Assembly (NCBI GenBank): GCA_022573225.1
Contig: JACZUI010000014.1
Span: 1-49,225 of the forward strand
Direction: 5' to 3'
Length of the DNA stretch: 49,225 bases
Origin: Acidobacteriota bacterium
GTDB lineage: Bacteria; Actinomycetota; Acidimicrobiia; Spongiisociales; ZC4RG35
Position 1 is the first letter of the stretch, and the number at the start of each line of letters is the position of its first letter. The notes under the pieces were generated by a model, which was given only the letters and a program-made list of their open reading frames with translations, was not told where the DNA came from and did not search any database. Shown here in pieces: positions 7,159 to 15,937 of this stretch. The position numbers were made by a program, and so were the translations under genes.

Positions 7159-8204
7159 TCTCCCTGCTCATCGCGGGGGCCGTGGGCCTTCTGATTGCCA
7201 TCTTCGGGACCCCTTATGCGATCCGTTTCTTCCGCAGACGTGAGATCGGCCAGTTCATCCAGGAGGACATCAAAGGCCACGCCCACAAGCAGGGCACACC
7301 GACCATGGGTGGCCTCGTCTTTGTGGTTGCCGCCATCGTCGGGTACCTGCTGGCTCATGTACGAGTGTGGACGCCCTCTTCCGGGCTGGGGCTCGAGTTT
7401 CAGCCGCTTCAGCCGGGCGGACTGCTTGCAGTGTTCGCACTCCTGGGCATGGCCGTGGTCGGTTTCCTCGATGATTGGATCAAATTCTCCAACCAGCGAA
7501 GTCTCGGTCTCTCCAAGTTGGTCAAGTTCGGAGGTCAGATCGCAATTGCTGCCGTCTTCGCTTGGGGAGCCACCGAGGCGGGTGTTGTCACCGAGATCTC
7601 GTTCGTCCGCCCCCTCGGAATCGATCTTGGTGTCTTCTTCGTGGCCTGGGTGCTGATCATGATCGCCGGCGCCGCCAATGGGGTGAACCTTTCCGACGGC
7701 ATGGACGGACTGGCCGGCGGCTCGGCGGTCCTTGTTGTCGCCTCCTACACCGTGATTGCGTTCTGGCAGTTCAGAAACCCCGACGTCTATCAGGGAGTCG
7801 ACCCGCTCGATCTGGCGATCATCTCGTCGGCGATGTTTGGCGCCATTCTCGGTTTTCTCTGGTGGAACGCCCCACCGGCGAAGATTTTCATGGGGGACGT
7901 CGGTTCCCAGGCAATCGGTGGGCTTCTCGCCGCCCTTGCTCTGTTGACCAACACTCAGCTGCTTCTGGTGATCCTCGGCGCGATCTACGTGGCGGAGACG
8001 CTTTCGGTGATAATCCAGGTGGCGAGTTTCAAGATGTTCGGCCGGCGGGTCTTCCGAATGTCACCCTTGCATTTTCACTTCGATCTCGGTGGCTGGCCCG
8101 AGACGACCGTCGTGATCAGGTTCTGGATTCTCACCGGCATCGGAGTGGCGCTTGGTTTGGGCTTCTTCTATGGGGACTTCCTTCGTCTGGAGGGGATACT
8201 GTGA
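7155..8204 (+). CDS. mraY: Phospho-MurNAc-pentapeptide translocase MraY
   Basis: Integral membrane enzyme that transfers phospho-MurNAc-pentapeptide to undecaprenyl phosphate, making lipid I; 349 aa with about ten membrane helices. Catalytic and metal-site motifs are all present: FLDDWIK with D106-D107, NLSDGMDGL with N178/D181/D184, MGDVGS, and the C-terminal PLHFHFD histidine motif. GTG start overlaps the murE stop by 4 nt (GTGA), and the gene overlaps murD the same way. Confidence 0.96.
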   Translation: MISLLIAGAVGLLIAIFGTPYAIRFFRRREIGQFIQEDIKGHAHKQGTPTMGGLVFVVAAIVGYLLAHVRVWTPSSGLGLEFQPLQPGGLLAVFALLGMAVVGFLDDWIKFSNQRSLGLSKLVKFGGQIAIAAVFAWGATEAGVVTEISFVRPLGIDLGVFFVAWVLIMIAGAANGVNLSDGMDGLAGGSAVLVVASYTVIAFWQFRNPDVYQGVDPLDLAIISSAMFGAILGFLWWNAPPAKIFMGDVGSQAIGGLLAALALLTNTQLLLVILGAIYVAETLSVIIQVASFKMFGRRVFRMSPLHFHFDLGGWPETTVVIRFWILTGIGVALGLGFFYGDFLRLEGIL

Positions 8205-9496
8205 ACCGGATACTGGTACTTGGTGCCGGGGTCTCCGGGCTGGCCGCCGCCCGGCTGGCTCGGTCCCAGAACAAGTCGGTCACTCTCTTCTCCGAAGACC
8301 CGGCACCGGCCGTCCATGGAGAGGGGTTTGCCCTGGCCAGCGGTGGCTGGGATCCCGTTCTTCTCAATGGGATCGATCTGGTGGTGACCAGTCCGGGTTT
8401 CTCGGAGCGCTCCCTGCCGATTGTGGAGGCGCTGGAGTGGGGCATACCGGTGTGGAGCGAAATCGAGTTCGCATCGACGTTTCTCGACGGCCCTGTGGTC
8501 GCCATCACCGGGACCAATGGCAAAACCACGGTGACCGAGGCGACGTCGGCCATGCTGGAGTCATCAGGCCTCACCGCTCCGGCGACCGGCAACATTGGAT
8601 CAGCTCTGTCCGATCAGGTCGACGTCGAGAACGACGTTCTTGTCGTCGAGGTCTCCAGTTTTCAGCTTCGCTTCTCCGAGACGTTTCATCCTCTGGCCGC
8701 GGCGATCACCAACGTCGCGGTCGATCATCTCGATTGGCATGGCTCTGAGATGGCATATCGGGATGCGAAGGCGCGTATCTTCGCCAATCAGACTTCAACT
8801 GATTTGCTGGTGTACGACGCCGATGACCCGGGAGCGTCGTCTCTTGTCGCGAATGCTCCGAGCCGGCTTTACCCGGTGTCGGCAAGTCGAGTCCCGGAAG
8901 GTGGGGGCGGTGTCGCTGGAGGCTTCCTTTCGGTCGAGGATGTTTTGCTCGACATCGACGAGCTGGCCTCACCAGATCCGATTCACCTGACCAACCTGTC
9001 AATGGCCGCGGCTCTCGCAATTCGTGTTGGGGGCACGGCGGAAGGCATCGCTGAAGCGGCTCGGCGTTTTCGCCCTGGCGCCCATAGAAGAGAGGTGGTC
9101 GCGATGCAGCACGGCGTCACCTGGGTGGACGACAGCAAGGCGACCAATGTCCACGCCGCTCTTGCCTCGATTCGCGCTGAGAAGTCTGTGGTGCTGATCG
9201 CAGGCGGGCTAGCCAAGGGGCTCGATGTCACTGACCTCGCCCGGGAGCCAAACCTCCGCCATCTCATCGGGATCGGGACCACCGGCCCTGACCTCGTGGC
9301 CGCAGCGGGAGAACGGGGTCATCTTGCCGGGTCGATGGAGGATGCGGTCGGCCTCGCCTCATCAATTGCCCGCGACGGCGACACGGTCCTTCTCGCGCCG
9401 GGCTGTGCCAGTTTCGACCAGTTCGAGTCCTACTCGGAAAGAGGCGACCGGTTCTCGGAGCTGGCGAGGGAACGGACAGGGGAGCCGCCCAGATGA
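8201..9496 (+). CDS. murD: UDP-MurNAc-L-alanine:D-glutamate ligase MurD
   Basis: Adds D-glutamate to UDP-MurNAc-L-Ala in the cytoplasm; 431 aa. A Rossmann-like N-terminal domain begins ILVLGAGVSGLAAARLA, the ATP loop GTNGKTT is at residues 104-110, and the conserved EVSSFQL and VDDSKATN motifs follow. I place the start at the GTG at 8201 because it overlaps the mraY stop (GTGA) and gives the family's normal N-terminus; the same frame is open for another 700 nt upstream, but that is only a shadow over mraY. Confidence 0.95.
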   Translation: MNRILVLGAGVSGLAAARLARSQNKSVTLFSEDPAPAVHGEGFALASGGWDPVLLNGIDLVVTSPGFSERSLPIVEALEWGIPVWSEIEFASTFLDGPVVAITGTNGKTTVTEATSAMLESSGLTAPATGNIGSALSDQVDVENDVLVVEVSSFQLRFSETFHPLAAAITNVAVDHLDWHGSEMAYRDAKARIFANQTSTDLLVYDADDPGASSLVANAPSRLYPVSASRVPEGGGGVAGGFLSVEDVLLDIDELASPDPIHLTNLSMAAALAIRVGGTAEGIAEAARRFRPGAHRREVVAMQHGVTWVDDSKATNVHAALASIRAEKSVVLIAGGLAKGLDVTDLAREPNLRHLIGIGTTGPDLVAAAGERGHLAGSMEDAVGLASSIARDGDTVLLAPGCASFDQFESYSERGDRFSELARERTGEPPR

Positions 9497-10659
9497 CCGC
9501 TGCCAACGTGACATCGATTGCCGGGCTCAGAGCCGCTGCCCGAAAAAGGGCGGAACGGCTCCAGGTCAACAGTCGGATTGCGACGACTCTCCTCGTGGTC
9601 GTAGTCGTGCTCATCGTTATCGGCCTCGGCGCCACCCAGTCCGCCTCGTCGGCCGTCGGCATCGACCAGGCACAAGACCGTTTCTACTTTTTCAAGCGCC
9701 AGTTGATCGGCGTCGGGATCGGCACGGTTGCGCTTCTGGTAGCCAGCAGGGTGCCATACCGGTTCTATCGGAAGGTCGCTCTTCCAATGTTCGTGGCCAC
9801 TCTGGGGCTTCTCGTGGCAGTCCTTGCCGTCGGCCCTGTCATCGGCGGCGCGCGGCGTTGGCTCCCGGTTGCCGGGTTCACCTTTCAACCGTCGGAGATC
9901 GCCAAGATCTCGATTGTGTTCACCCTCGCGTTCCTTCTGGAGCGCAAACACAAACTGCTGTCCAGCTTCGGGCACTTTCTCGCTCCGATCGCATTCGTAG
10001 TCGGGACAATTGCGATCCTTGTCGTCAAGCAGCCAGATCTCGGCACCACCATCATCATCGGAGCAGCGGCCCTGGCGGTCATCCTCGCCAGTGACGCCCC
10101 GCTGAAGTACGTTGCGTTGCTGACAATGGGGGCCATCGTCGCCGTCGCCTTTCTGGCGTTGTCCGACCAGTACCGGGCCGATCGAATAGTCGGGTTCCTC
10201 GATCCCTGGGGCAACTCGAGCGGCGAGGGCTATCAGCTGATCCAGGGTTACTACGCGCTATCGAACGGCGGAATTTTCGGTGTCGGTCTAGGGGCGAGCA
10301 GAGCACGCTGGTTCTATCTTCCCAACGCGCACACCGATTTCATTTTCGCCATTATCGGAGAAGAGACCGGTCTTGTCGGAGCCTTGACGATCATCGGCCT
10401 GTTCGTGGCGCTCGCCGTCACGGGCTGGTTGGTTGCCGTTCGTGCACCGGATCGGTTTGGTCGGATGGTCGCGGCGGGCATCACCATGTGGCTTTCATTC
10501 CAAGCGCTGGTAAATATTGGAGGTGTTCTCGGGGTCATCCCAATAACCGGTATTGCCTTGCCATTCGTATCCTTTGGGAGCACCGGTCTGATCATGTCCA
10601 TGGCGGCGTTGGGGGTGTTGGTCAACATCGCACAGAGCGGAGTCGAAAGGAAAACGTGA
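9493..10659 (+). CDS. ftsW: SEDS peptidoglycan polymerase FtsW
   Basis: Septal SEDS glycosyltransferase that polymerises lipid II together with FtsI; 388 aa. After a basic cytoplasmic N-terminus of about 28 residues there are about ten membrane helices. Conserved segments include GGARRWL with FQPSEIAK, KQPDLGTT and the C-terminal PFVSFGST followed by a hydrophobic helix. Its position between murD and murG supports FtsW rather than RodA. ATG overlaps the murD stop by 4 nt. Confidence 0.94.
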   Translation: MTAANVTSIAGLRAAARKRAERLQVNSRIATTLLVVVVVLIVIGLGATQSASSAVGIDQAQDRFYFFKRQLIGVGIGTVALLVASRVPYRFYRKVALPMFVATLGLLVAVLAVGPVIGGARRWLPVAGFTFQPSEIAKISIVFTLAFLLERKHKLLSSFGHFLAPIAFVVGTIAILVVKQPDLGTTIIIGAAALAVILASDAPLKYVALLTMGAIVAVAFLALSDQYRADRIVGFLDPWGNSSGEGYQLIQGYYALSNGGIFGVGLGASRARWFYLPNAHTDFIFAIIGEETGLVGALTIIGLFVALAVTGWLVAVRAPDRFGRMVAAGITMWLSFQALVNIGGVLGVIPITGIALPFVSFGSTGLIMSMAALGVLVNIAQSGVERKT

Positions 10660-11735
10660 CGTTCCTGATCGCTGCGGCCGGTACCGGTGGCCATGTATTT
10701 CCGGGGCTTGCCGTTGGCGAGGCTCTAATCGGGGCCGGAGTATCCAAAGATGACGTCCTGTTTGTCGGCGGAAGTCGTCTCGAGGCGTCCGTCTACCCCG
10801 ATCACGGCTTTCCCCTCCTCCAGGTCGAATTGAGGGGCCTACAACGGTCGTTGACCCCAAAGAACCTGGCCCTGCCGCGGGTGGTCATGAGAGCGAAGGA
10901 CGAAATCTCAGATGCGATCGGTCGACACGACGTCAAGGTCGCGTTGGGGATGGGCGGCTACGTGACAGTTCCGACTGCCATGGCGGCAAGACGTGAGAGG
11001 GTCTCCCTGATGATCTCTGAGCAGAACGCCGGTGCCGGGCTCGCCAATCGAATAGTCCAACGATGGGCCACCAGACGGTTCACCTCGTTCCCGGACACTC
11101 ACGGCCTGCCTGGCGGAGAATGGGTCGGAAACCCGATTCGCTCCGGTTTCAGCAGATTCGACCGAACCAGACTTCGATCCGACGTGTCGAGGAGATACTC
11201 GTTCTCAGATGCGATCCCGGTTCTGGGGGTCTTTGGCGGATCCCTGGGTGCGGCAGCGATCAATACCGCAGTCGCAGGGCTCGTGCGGCGGTGGCGGGGA
11301 AGGCCTGTCCAAATCCTTCACCTGACCGGCGAGCGGAATCTCGAGGAGATCGAGAGGCTCCCTGATGGCGAGGTCGCGAGATGGAATCGGATTGCCTTCG
11401 AAGATGAGATGGAGCTTTTCTATGCGGCATGTGATCTCGTCGTTGCCCGTGCCGGCGGCGCCGTGGCCGAGCTCACCGCTACCGCAACTCCTTCGATACT
11501 GGTCCCAGGCGGGTTCGGCTCGTCGGGTCACCAGGCTGCAAACGCTGCATTCCTGGAGAAAGCCGGGGCATCCGTAGTGGTGCCAGAAGACCAGCTCGAC
11601 TCGCTTGATGGCGTAGTCGCCGACCTGATCCATGACACCGACCGACTGGCCGAAATGGCGTCTGCCGCCGTCGGTATCGCCCGTCCCAAAGCTGCTCCAG
11701 TCATTGCCAAGGCGATGATGGATGAAGCCCGATGA
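10656..11735 (+). CDS. murG: Lipid II synthase MurG (GlcNAc transferase)
   Basis: Peripheral membrane glycosyltransferase that adds GlcNAc to lipid I, forming lipid II; 359 aa. The N-terminal loop GTGGHVFP (residues 9-16), GGYVTVP, SEQNAGAG, GGSLGA in the second Rossmann domain, ARAGGAVAEL and GHQAANA in the UDP-GlcNAc site are all present. GTG start at 10656 overlaps the ftsW stop (GTGA). The frame is open further upstream, but only across ftsW. Confidence 0.95.
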   Translation: MTFLIAAAGTGGHVFPGLAVGEALIGAGVSKDDVLFVGGSRLEASVYPDHGFPLLQVELRGLQRSLTPKNLALPRVVMRAKDEISDAIGRHDVKVALGMGGYVTVPTAMAARRERVSLMISEQNAGAGLANRIVQRWATRRFTSFPDTHGLPGGEWVGNPIRSGFSRFDRTRLRSDVSRRYSFSDAIPVLGVFGGSLGAAAINTAVAGLVRRWRGRPVQILHLTGERNLEEIERLPDGEVARWNRIAFEDEMELFYAACDLVVARAGGAVAELTATATPSILVPGGFGSSGHQAANAAFLEKAGASVVVPEDQLDSLDGVVADLIHDTDRLAEMASAAVGIARPKAAPVIAKAMMDEAR

Positions 11736-13090
11736 GCACGGATTCCCTTCGCATCCATATCGTTGGCGCCGGTGGGGCGGGCATGAGCGCCATCGCCAAG
11801 GTGCTGGTCGGCATAGGTCACACAGTTTCGGGCTCCGACCTGCGAGGGGGAGCAACTCTCGACCGGCTGGCCGACTTTGGCATCGCCACCCATACCGGGC
11901 ACCGGCCGGAAGTCGCCGCCGCGGCCGATCTGGTTGTTGCTTCGTCCGCTGTGCCGGATCACGACCCCGAAGTGCGTGCGGCCCGTGAGGCCGGCAAGCA
12001 GGTGTGGGGTAGACCACAACTTCTGGAGGCCATCACCAAGCGGATTCCGTCGATCGGGGCGACCGGGACCCACGGCAAGACGACAACCACGGCCTTGCTG
12101 GTCGCCAGTCTTCGGGCTACCGGCGCGGAACCGTCGTTCATTGTCGGTGGCGATATCGCCGAGCTCAACACCAATGGCCACTTCGGCAGTGAAGAGCTTC
12201 TCGTCATCGAGGCCGACGAGGCTTTCCGCACCTTCGAACATCTCAGGCTCGAAGGTTTGGTTGTGACCAATGTCGAGCCTGAGCATCTCGAGCACTTCGG
12301 CACAGAGCAGGACCTGCTCGACAGTTTCGTGTCAGTTGCCTCGTCCGTCGACGGCCCTGTCGTGGCATGCGCTGATGATTCCGGGTCCATGGAGGTGGTC
12401 CGTCGAACGGATGCGCTCAGCTACGGGCTCTCCGCCGAAGCGCGGTATCGGATAGATGATCTGGAGTCGTTTCAGGGCGGGAGCCGCTTCGTCCTCCATG
12501 GGCCGAGCCTGACTCAGCCGGTAGTGCTGTCGATGCCTGGAATACACGTCGCGCAGAACGCCGCCGGTGCGCTCGCCCTGATTGCCGAGCTCGGTTTTGA
12601 TGTCTCGGCCGCTAGCGAGGGTATCGCCTCGTTCAAAGGGGTAGGTCGTCGCTGGGAGCATCGGGGCACCGTCGCCGGCGTGATGCTTGTCGATGACTAT
12701 GCACACCACCCGACGGAAGTGGCGGCGACGCTCCAAGCCGCACGCGGTGTCGTCCCCGGTCGGGTATGGGCAGTGTTTCAACCTCACCTCTACAGCCGGA
12801 CAGAGCGGTTTCAGCGCGAGTTCGGTCGGGCCCTCTCCGACGCAGACGTCGCGGTCGTGACCGACATCTACGGATCCAGAGAATTGCCAGTGCCGGGCGT
12901 GACAGGCGCCCTGGTGGCCGACTCGGTTCGTGAGCACGGCGGCACCGTTCACTACGTGCCGCATAAAGCCGAGCTGGCCGACTTCCTGGCAGACCGTGTG
13001 GGGGATGGCGACCTGGTCTTGACCATGGGCGCCGGAGACATAACTCTCCTCCCGAGGGAGCTGGCGGCAAGATTGGCGGAGCGGGTATGA
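11732..13090 (+). CDS. murC: UDP-MurNAc:L-alanine ligase MurC
   Basis: Adds the first stem-peptide residue, L-Ala, to UDP-MurNAc; 452 aa. A nucleotide-binding start IHIVGAGGAGMSAIA, the ATP loop GTHGKTT (112-118) and YAHHPTEVAAT in the C-terminal region identify MurC. Two usually strict central motifs are altered: EADEAFRTF at 160-168, where EADES-D/G-x-F is usual, and VEPEHLEHF at 181-189, where I/VExDHxD is usual. It is the only MurC candidate seen here, so I assume it is active. It overlaps murG and murB by 4 nt each. Confidence 0.93.
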   Translation: MSTDSLRIHIVGAGGAGMSAIAKVLVGIGHTVSGSDLRGGATLDRLADFGIATHTGHRPEVAAAADLVVASSAVPDHDPEVRAAREAGKQVWGRPQLLEAITKRIPSIGATGTHGKTTTTALLVASLRATGAEPSFIVGGDIAELNTNGHFGSEELLVIEADEAFRTFEHLRLEGLVVTNVEPEHLEHFGTEQDLLDSFVSVASSVDGPVVACADDSGSMEVVRRTDALSYGLSAEARYRIDDLESFQGGSRFVLHGPSLTQPVVLSMPGIHVAQNAAGALALIAELGFDVSAASEGIASFKGVGRRWEHRGTVAGVMLVDDYAHHPTEVAATLQAARGVVPGRVWAVFQPHLYSRTERFQREFGRALSDADVAVVTDIYGSRELPVPGVTGALVADSVREHGGTVHYVPHKAELADFLADRVGDGDLVLTMGAGDITLLPRELAARLAERV

Positions 13091-13986
13091 GCCCGGTCAA
13101 TCGGATGGTGCGCCACGGGCTGATCCAGGAGAACGTTCCCCTCGGCCCGCTGACTACCTACAAATCCGGAGGCCCGGCCCGCTACCTGATCGACGTCCTC
13201 GACTCCGCGGCCCTCGTCGAACTGGCCGAATCGGGCGACATTGCGGATCTTCCCGTCCTTGTTCTCGGTAGAGGGTCGAATCTCGTGGTCTCCGACACGG
13301 GTTTTCCCGGTTTGGTGATCCGGCTGGGGGAGGGCTTTGCCCGCCTCGGGTTCGACGGCGATCAGGTTGTTGCAGGAGCTGCCATGGCGCTCCCTCGCCT
13401 TGCGCGAGCCGCCGTGGAGCAATCGCTGGCCGGACTCGAATTCTTTGTTGGCATTCCGGGCTCGGTCGGGGGTGCCGTGCGGCAGAACGCTGGATGCTTC
13501 GGCTACGAAACGAGGGACCGGCTGGTTCATGCAACGGTTGTGGAACTGTCAACCGGTGCCAGCTCCGTCAGGACTCGCGAGGATCTCGACCTCTCGTATC
13601 GCCATTCCAATATCGGATCGACCGAAGTTGTCGTTGAGGCCGTGTTCAAGGCAGTGCCAGGGAATGCCGAGGCCTCAAAGTCTGAACTGCGCCGAATAAC
13701 CCGATGGCGCCGGGACAATCAGCCAGGTGGGACATTCAACGCCGGGAGCGTTTTCAAGAATCCACCTCATGTCGCCGCAGGCGCTTTGATCGACTCACTG
13801 GGTCTCAAGGGCATGAGCGTTGGCGATGTGTCGGTCTCGGAAAAGCATGCCAACTTCTTCGTCGCGGGCGCCGGTGCCACCTCTGCAGACATCCTGGAAC
13901 TGGTGATTGCGGTGAAAACCCGCGTCTTCGAGGAATCGGGGACCATCCTCGAGCCTGAGATTCAGTTTGTGGGGTTTGAAACGTGA
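13087..13986 (+). CDS. murB: UDP-N-acetylenolpyruvoylglucosamine reductase MurB
   Basis: FAD- and NADPH-dependent enzyme that reduces enolpyruvyl-UDP-GlcNAc to UDP-MurNAc; 299 aa. It shows the N-terminal NVPLGPLTTYKSGGPA, FAD-binding GRGSN at 61-65, GIPGSVGG, and NAGSVFKNP with catalytic Ser221, then the C-terminal EPEIQFVG glutamate. murB lies between murC and ftsQ, as in several Gram-positive clusters but not in mycobacterial ones. It overlaps murC and ftsQ by 4 nt. Confidence 0.95.
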   Translation: MSPVNRMVRHGLIQENVPLGPLTTYKSGGPARYLIDVLDSAALVELAESGDIADLPVLVLGRGSNLVVSDTGFPGLVIRLGEGFARLGFDGDQVVAGAAMALPRLARAAVEQSLAGLEFFVGIPGSVGGAVRQNAGCFGYETRDRLVHATVVELSTGASSVRTREDLDLSYRHSNIGSTEVVVEAVFKAVPGNAEASKSELRRITRWRRDNQPGGTFNAGSVFKNPPHVAAGALIDSLGLKGMSVGDVSVSEKHANFFVAGAGATSADILELVIAVKTRVFEESGTILEPEIQFVGFET

Positions 13987-14801
13987 CTATCGATCCAAGA
14001 CTGATTGAGCGAAGACAGGAGGTCGCCGAGGACAACGCGCGCCGCAACATTGGCCGTGTTCTCAAATTCCTTGTTGCTCTTTCACTCGTTGGAGCTCTCG
14101 CCTGGCTCCTCCTCTCGCCGTATCTGAGCATCTCCGAGGTCCGCACCGCCGGCATCGCGGTCAGCTCGGCCCACATGACGCTGGCCGAGCTCGGAGTTCT
14201 GGCCGGCAATCCCATGGTGATGGTGCGAACCGGATTGGTGGAGGCGGCGCTGGAACAGGATCCGTGGATAGCGGACGCCAGAGTCCACCTCAACTGGCCC
14301 GACACCGTGATTGTCAGGGTCGAGGAGAGAGTACCGGTGGCCTGGGTCGAGACCGGTGGTGGGTGGGTTCGTCGCGCCGCCGACGGTGTGGCGGTGCCGT
14401 CCCCGGAGAAGCCAGACTCGTCACTTGCGTGGATACAGCTCACCGCCGTTGCGGAGGCCGGCGCAGAGAGCGCTCCCCAGGTCCTGGGCGCAGTCGAGTT
14501 TGTGGCCGCCCTGCCCCCTCATCTTCGTGCTGAGAGCTTGGTGCGCGTCGAGTCGGATGGTGAGTTGTGGGCCCAGGTCGACGGCTACCGGGTCCGGTTG
14601 GGGAGACCGATCGAGATGACCGCCAAGGCACTGAGCCTGGTTGCGCTGCTCGAGCAACGACCCGACCCAAATTCGATCCTGACGCTGATAGCTCCCAGTC
14701 ACCCAGCCGTATCTCCGGGGTTGCGGGCGGCTCCGACGGTGGAAAACCCTGATGCGGAGGTTGACGGAGATGCAGAGTCGGCTTCCACCGAGCAACCCTG
14801 A
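13983..14801 (+). CDS. ftsQ: Cell division protein FtsQ
   Basis: Bitopic divisome scaffold of 272 aa. It has a short charged cytoplasmic N-terminus, a membrane helix at about residues 26-45, then a POTRA domain at about 48-115 (ISEVRTAGIAVSS...) and the FtsQ beta domain. PWIADARVHLNWPDTVIVRVEERVP (written in part) is the family's most conserved stretch. The last 30 or so residues are acidic and probably disordered. GTG start overlaps the murB stop by 4 nt; this is the last link of the tightly coupled chain, since ftsZ follows after 89 nt. Confidence 0.92.
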   Translation: MTIDPRLIERRQEVAEDNARRNIGRVLKFLVALSLVGALAWLLLSPYLSISEVRTAGIAVSSAHMTLAELGVLAGNPMVMVRTGLVEAALEQDPWIADARVHLNWPDTVIVRVEERVPVAWVETGGGWVRRAADGVAVPSPEKPDSSLAWIQLTAVAEAGAESAPQVLGAVEFVAALPPHLRAESLVRVESDGELWAQVDGYRVRLGRPIEMTAKALSLVALLEQRPDPNSILTLIAPSHPAVSPGLRAAPTVENPDAEVDGDAESASTEQP

Positions 14802-14826
14802 ATGTCTAGTAAAAGCTTAGACTTTG

Positions 14827-14859
14827 GGGGTTTACATAACCCCGGGACAACGGTAAACC
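14827..14859 (+). promoter_or_regulatory. Competing hairpins in the ftsZ leader
   Basis: GGGGTT (14827-14832) can pair with AACCCC (14838-14843) around a TACAT loop. The overlapping GGTTTAC (14829-14835) can instead pair with GTAAACC (14853-14859). The folds exclude each other. Neither is followed by a T-run. The region 14802-14890 is the only real gap between ftsQ and ftsZ and probably also holds an ftsZ promoter, but I cannot fix its boxes. Confidence 0.45.
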
Positions 14860-14890
14860 TCTACTTTAGCCTTGGATTTCGAGTGGAGGT

Positions 14891-15937
14891 ATGTCTGTGA
14901 GCACTTCAAGTGGCGGCTATCTGGCCGTGATAAAAGTTGTCGGCATAGGCGGCGGAGGCGTCAACGCGGTCAACCGCATGGTGGAGGCCGGGGTGCGTGG
15001 TGTTGAGTTCATTGCGCTCAACACCGATGCTCAGGCGCTTCTCATGAGCGACGCCGACGTCAAACTCGACATCGGGCGGGAAGTGACCCGGGGCCTGGGG
15101 GCGGGAGCCAACCCCGAGATCGGACGGGCCGCGGCCGAGGAGCACAAGGCCGAGCTCGAGGATGTGCTCAAAGGTTCAGACATGGTGTTCATCACTGCCG
15201 GCGAGGGTGGAGGCACCGGTACCGGTGGGGCACCGATCGTGGCAGAGGTTTCCAGGTCGGTTGGTGCGCTCACGGTAGGCGTGGTAACCCGTCCATTCGG
15301 ATTTGAGGGTCGTCGTCGGGCCGTGCACGCCGAGCAAGGGATCGACTCGTTGAGGGAGTCGGTGGACACACTCATCGTGATTCCCAATGACCGGCTTCTC
15401 GACGTTGGTGACCCGACTGCGCCGATAACGGAGACCTTCCGCCTCGCCGATGAGGTGCTGATGAGCGGTGTTACCGGTATCACGGATCTCATCACCACGC
15501 CGGGTTTGATCAATGTGGACTTTGCCGACGTGAGGACGATCATGTCCGATGCCGGGTCGGCAGTGATGGGCATCGGCCGTGCCACCGGCGAGAACCGGGC
15601 GCGCCAGGCCGCGGAGCGGGCGATTTCCTCGCCGATGCTGGAAAGTTCGATGGAAGGCGCCAAGGGTGTCCTGCTCTCGGTGGCCGGCCCGTCGTCGATG
15701 ACGCTTCACGAGGCAACAGAGGCAGCCCAGGTCGTTTCCGACCATGCCGACGCCGAGGCTGACATCATCTTCGGCGCAATCGTCGACGATGACCTGGGCG
15801 AGGAGATGAAGATCACGGTGATCGCTGCCGGGTTTCCTGAGCGGCGCCCCAACTTTTCCGCCACCTCTCGGAAGACCACGGACTCTTCGAGTCTCTCCGA
15901 CGACACGCTCGATATTCCGACCTTCGTCCAAGGATGA
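14891..15937 (+). CDS. ftsZ: Cell division GTPase FtsZ
   Basis: Tubulin-like GTPase that forms the Z-ring; 348 aa. GGGGVNAVNRM at 20-30 and the tubulin signature GGGTGTG at 106-112 mark the GTP site; NxDFADV of the T7 loop (NVDFADV) is present. The C-terminal linker is short, about 20 residues, and ends in the conserved partner-binding peptide DIPTFV (341-346), the likely SepF docking site given that no ftsA is present. ATG at 14891 is preceded by a strong GGAGG. The stop overlaps pgeF by 4 nt. Confidence 0.97.
   Translation: MSVSTSSGGYLAVIKVVGIGGGGVNAVNRMVEAGVRGVEFIALNTDAQALLMSDADVKLDIGREVTRGLGAGANPEIGRAAAEEHKAELEDVLKGSDMVFITAGEGGGTGTGGAPIVAEVSRSVGALTVGVVTRPFGFEGRRRAVHAEQGIDSLRESVDTLIVIPNDRLLDVGDPTAPITETFRLADEVLMSGVTGITDLITTPGLINVDFADVRTIMSDAGSAVMGIGRATGENRARQAAERAISSPMLESSMEGAKGVLLSVAGPSSMTLHEATEAAQVVSDHADAEADIIFGAIVDDDLGEEMKITVIAAGFPERRPNFSATSRKTTDSSSLSDDTLDIPTFVQG

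Noticed and set aside
7475-8200. N-terminal extension of murD of about 240 codons
   Set aside because: The frame is open but lies over mraY in another frame, is Arg/Gly-rich and unlike any MurD; the GTG at 8201 overlaps the mraY stop as at other junctions.
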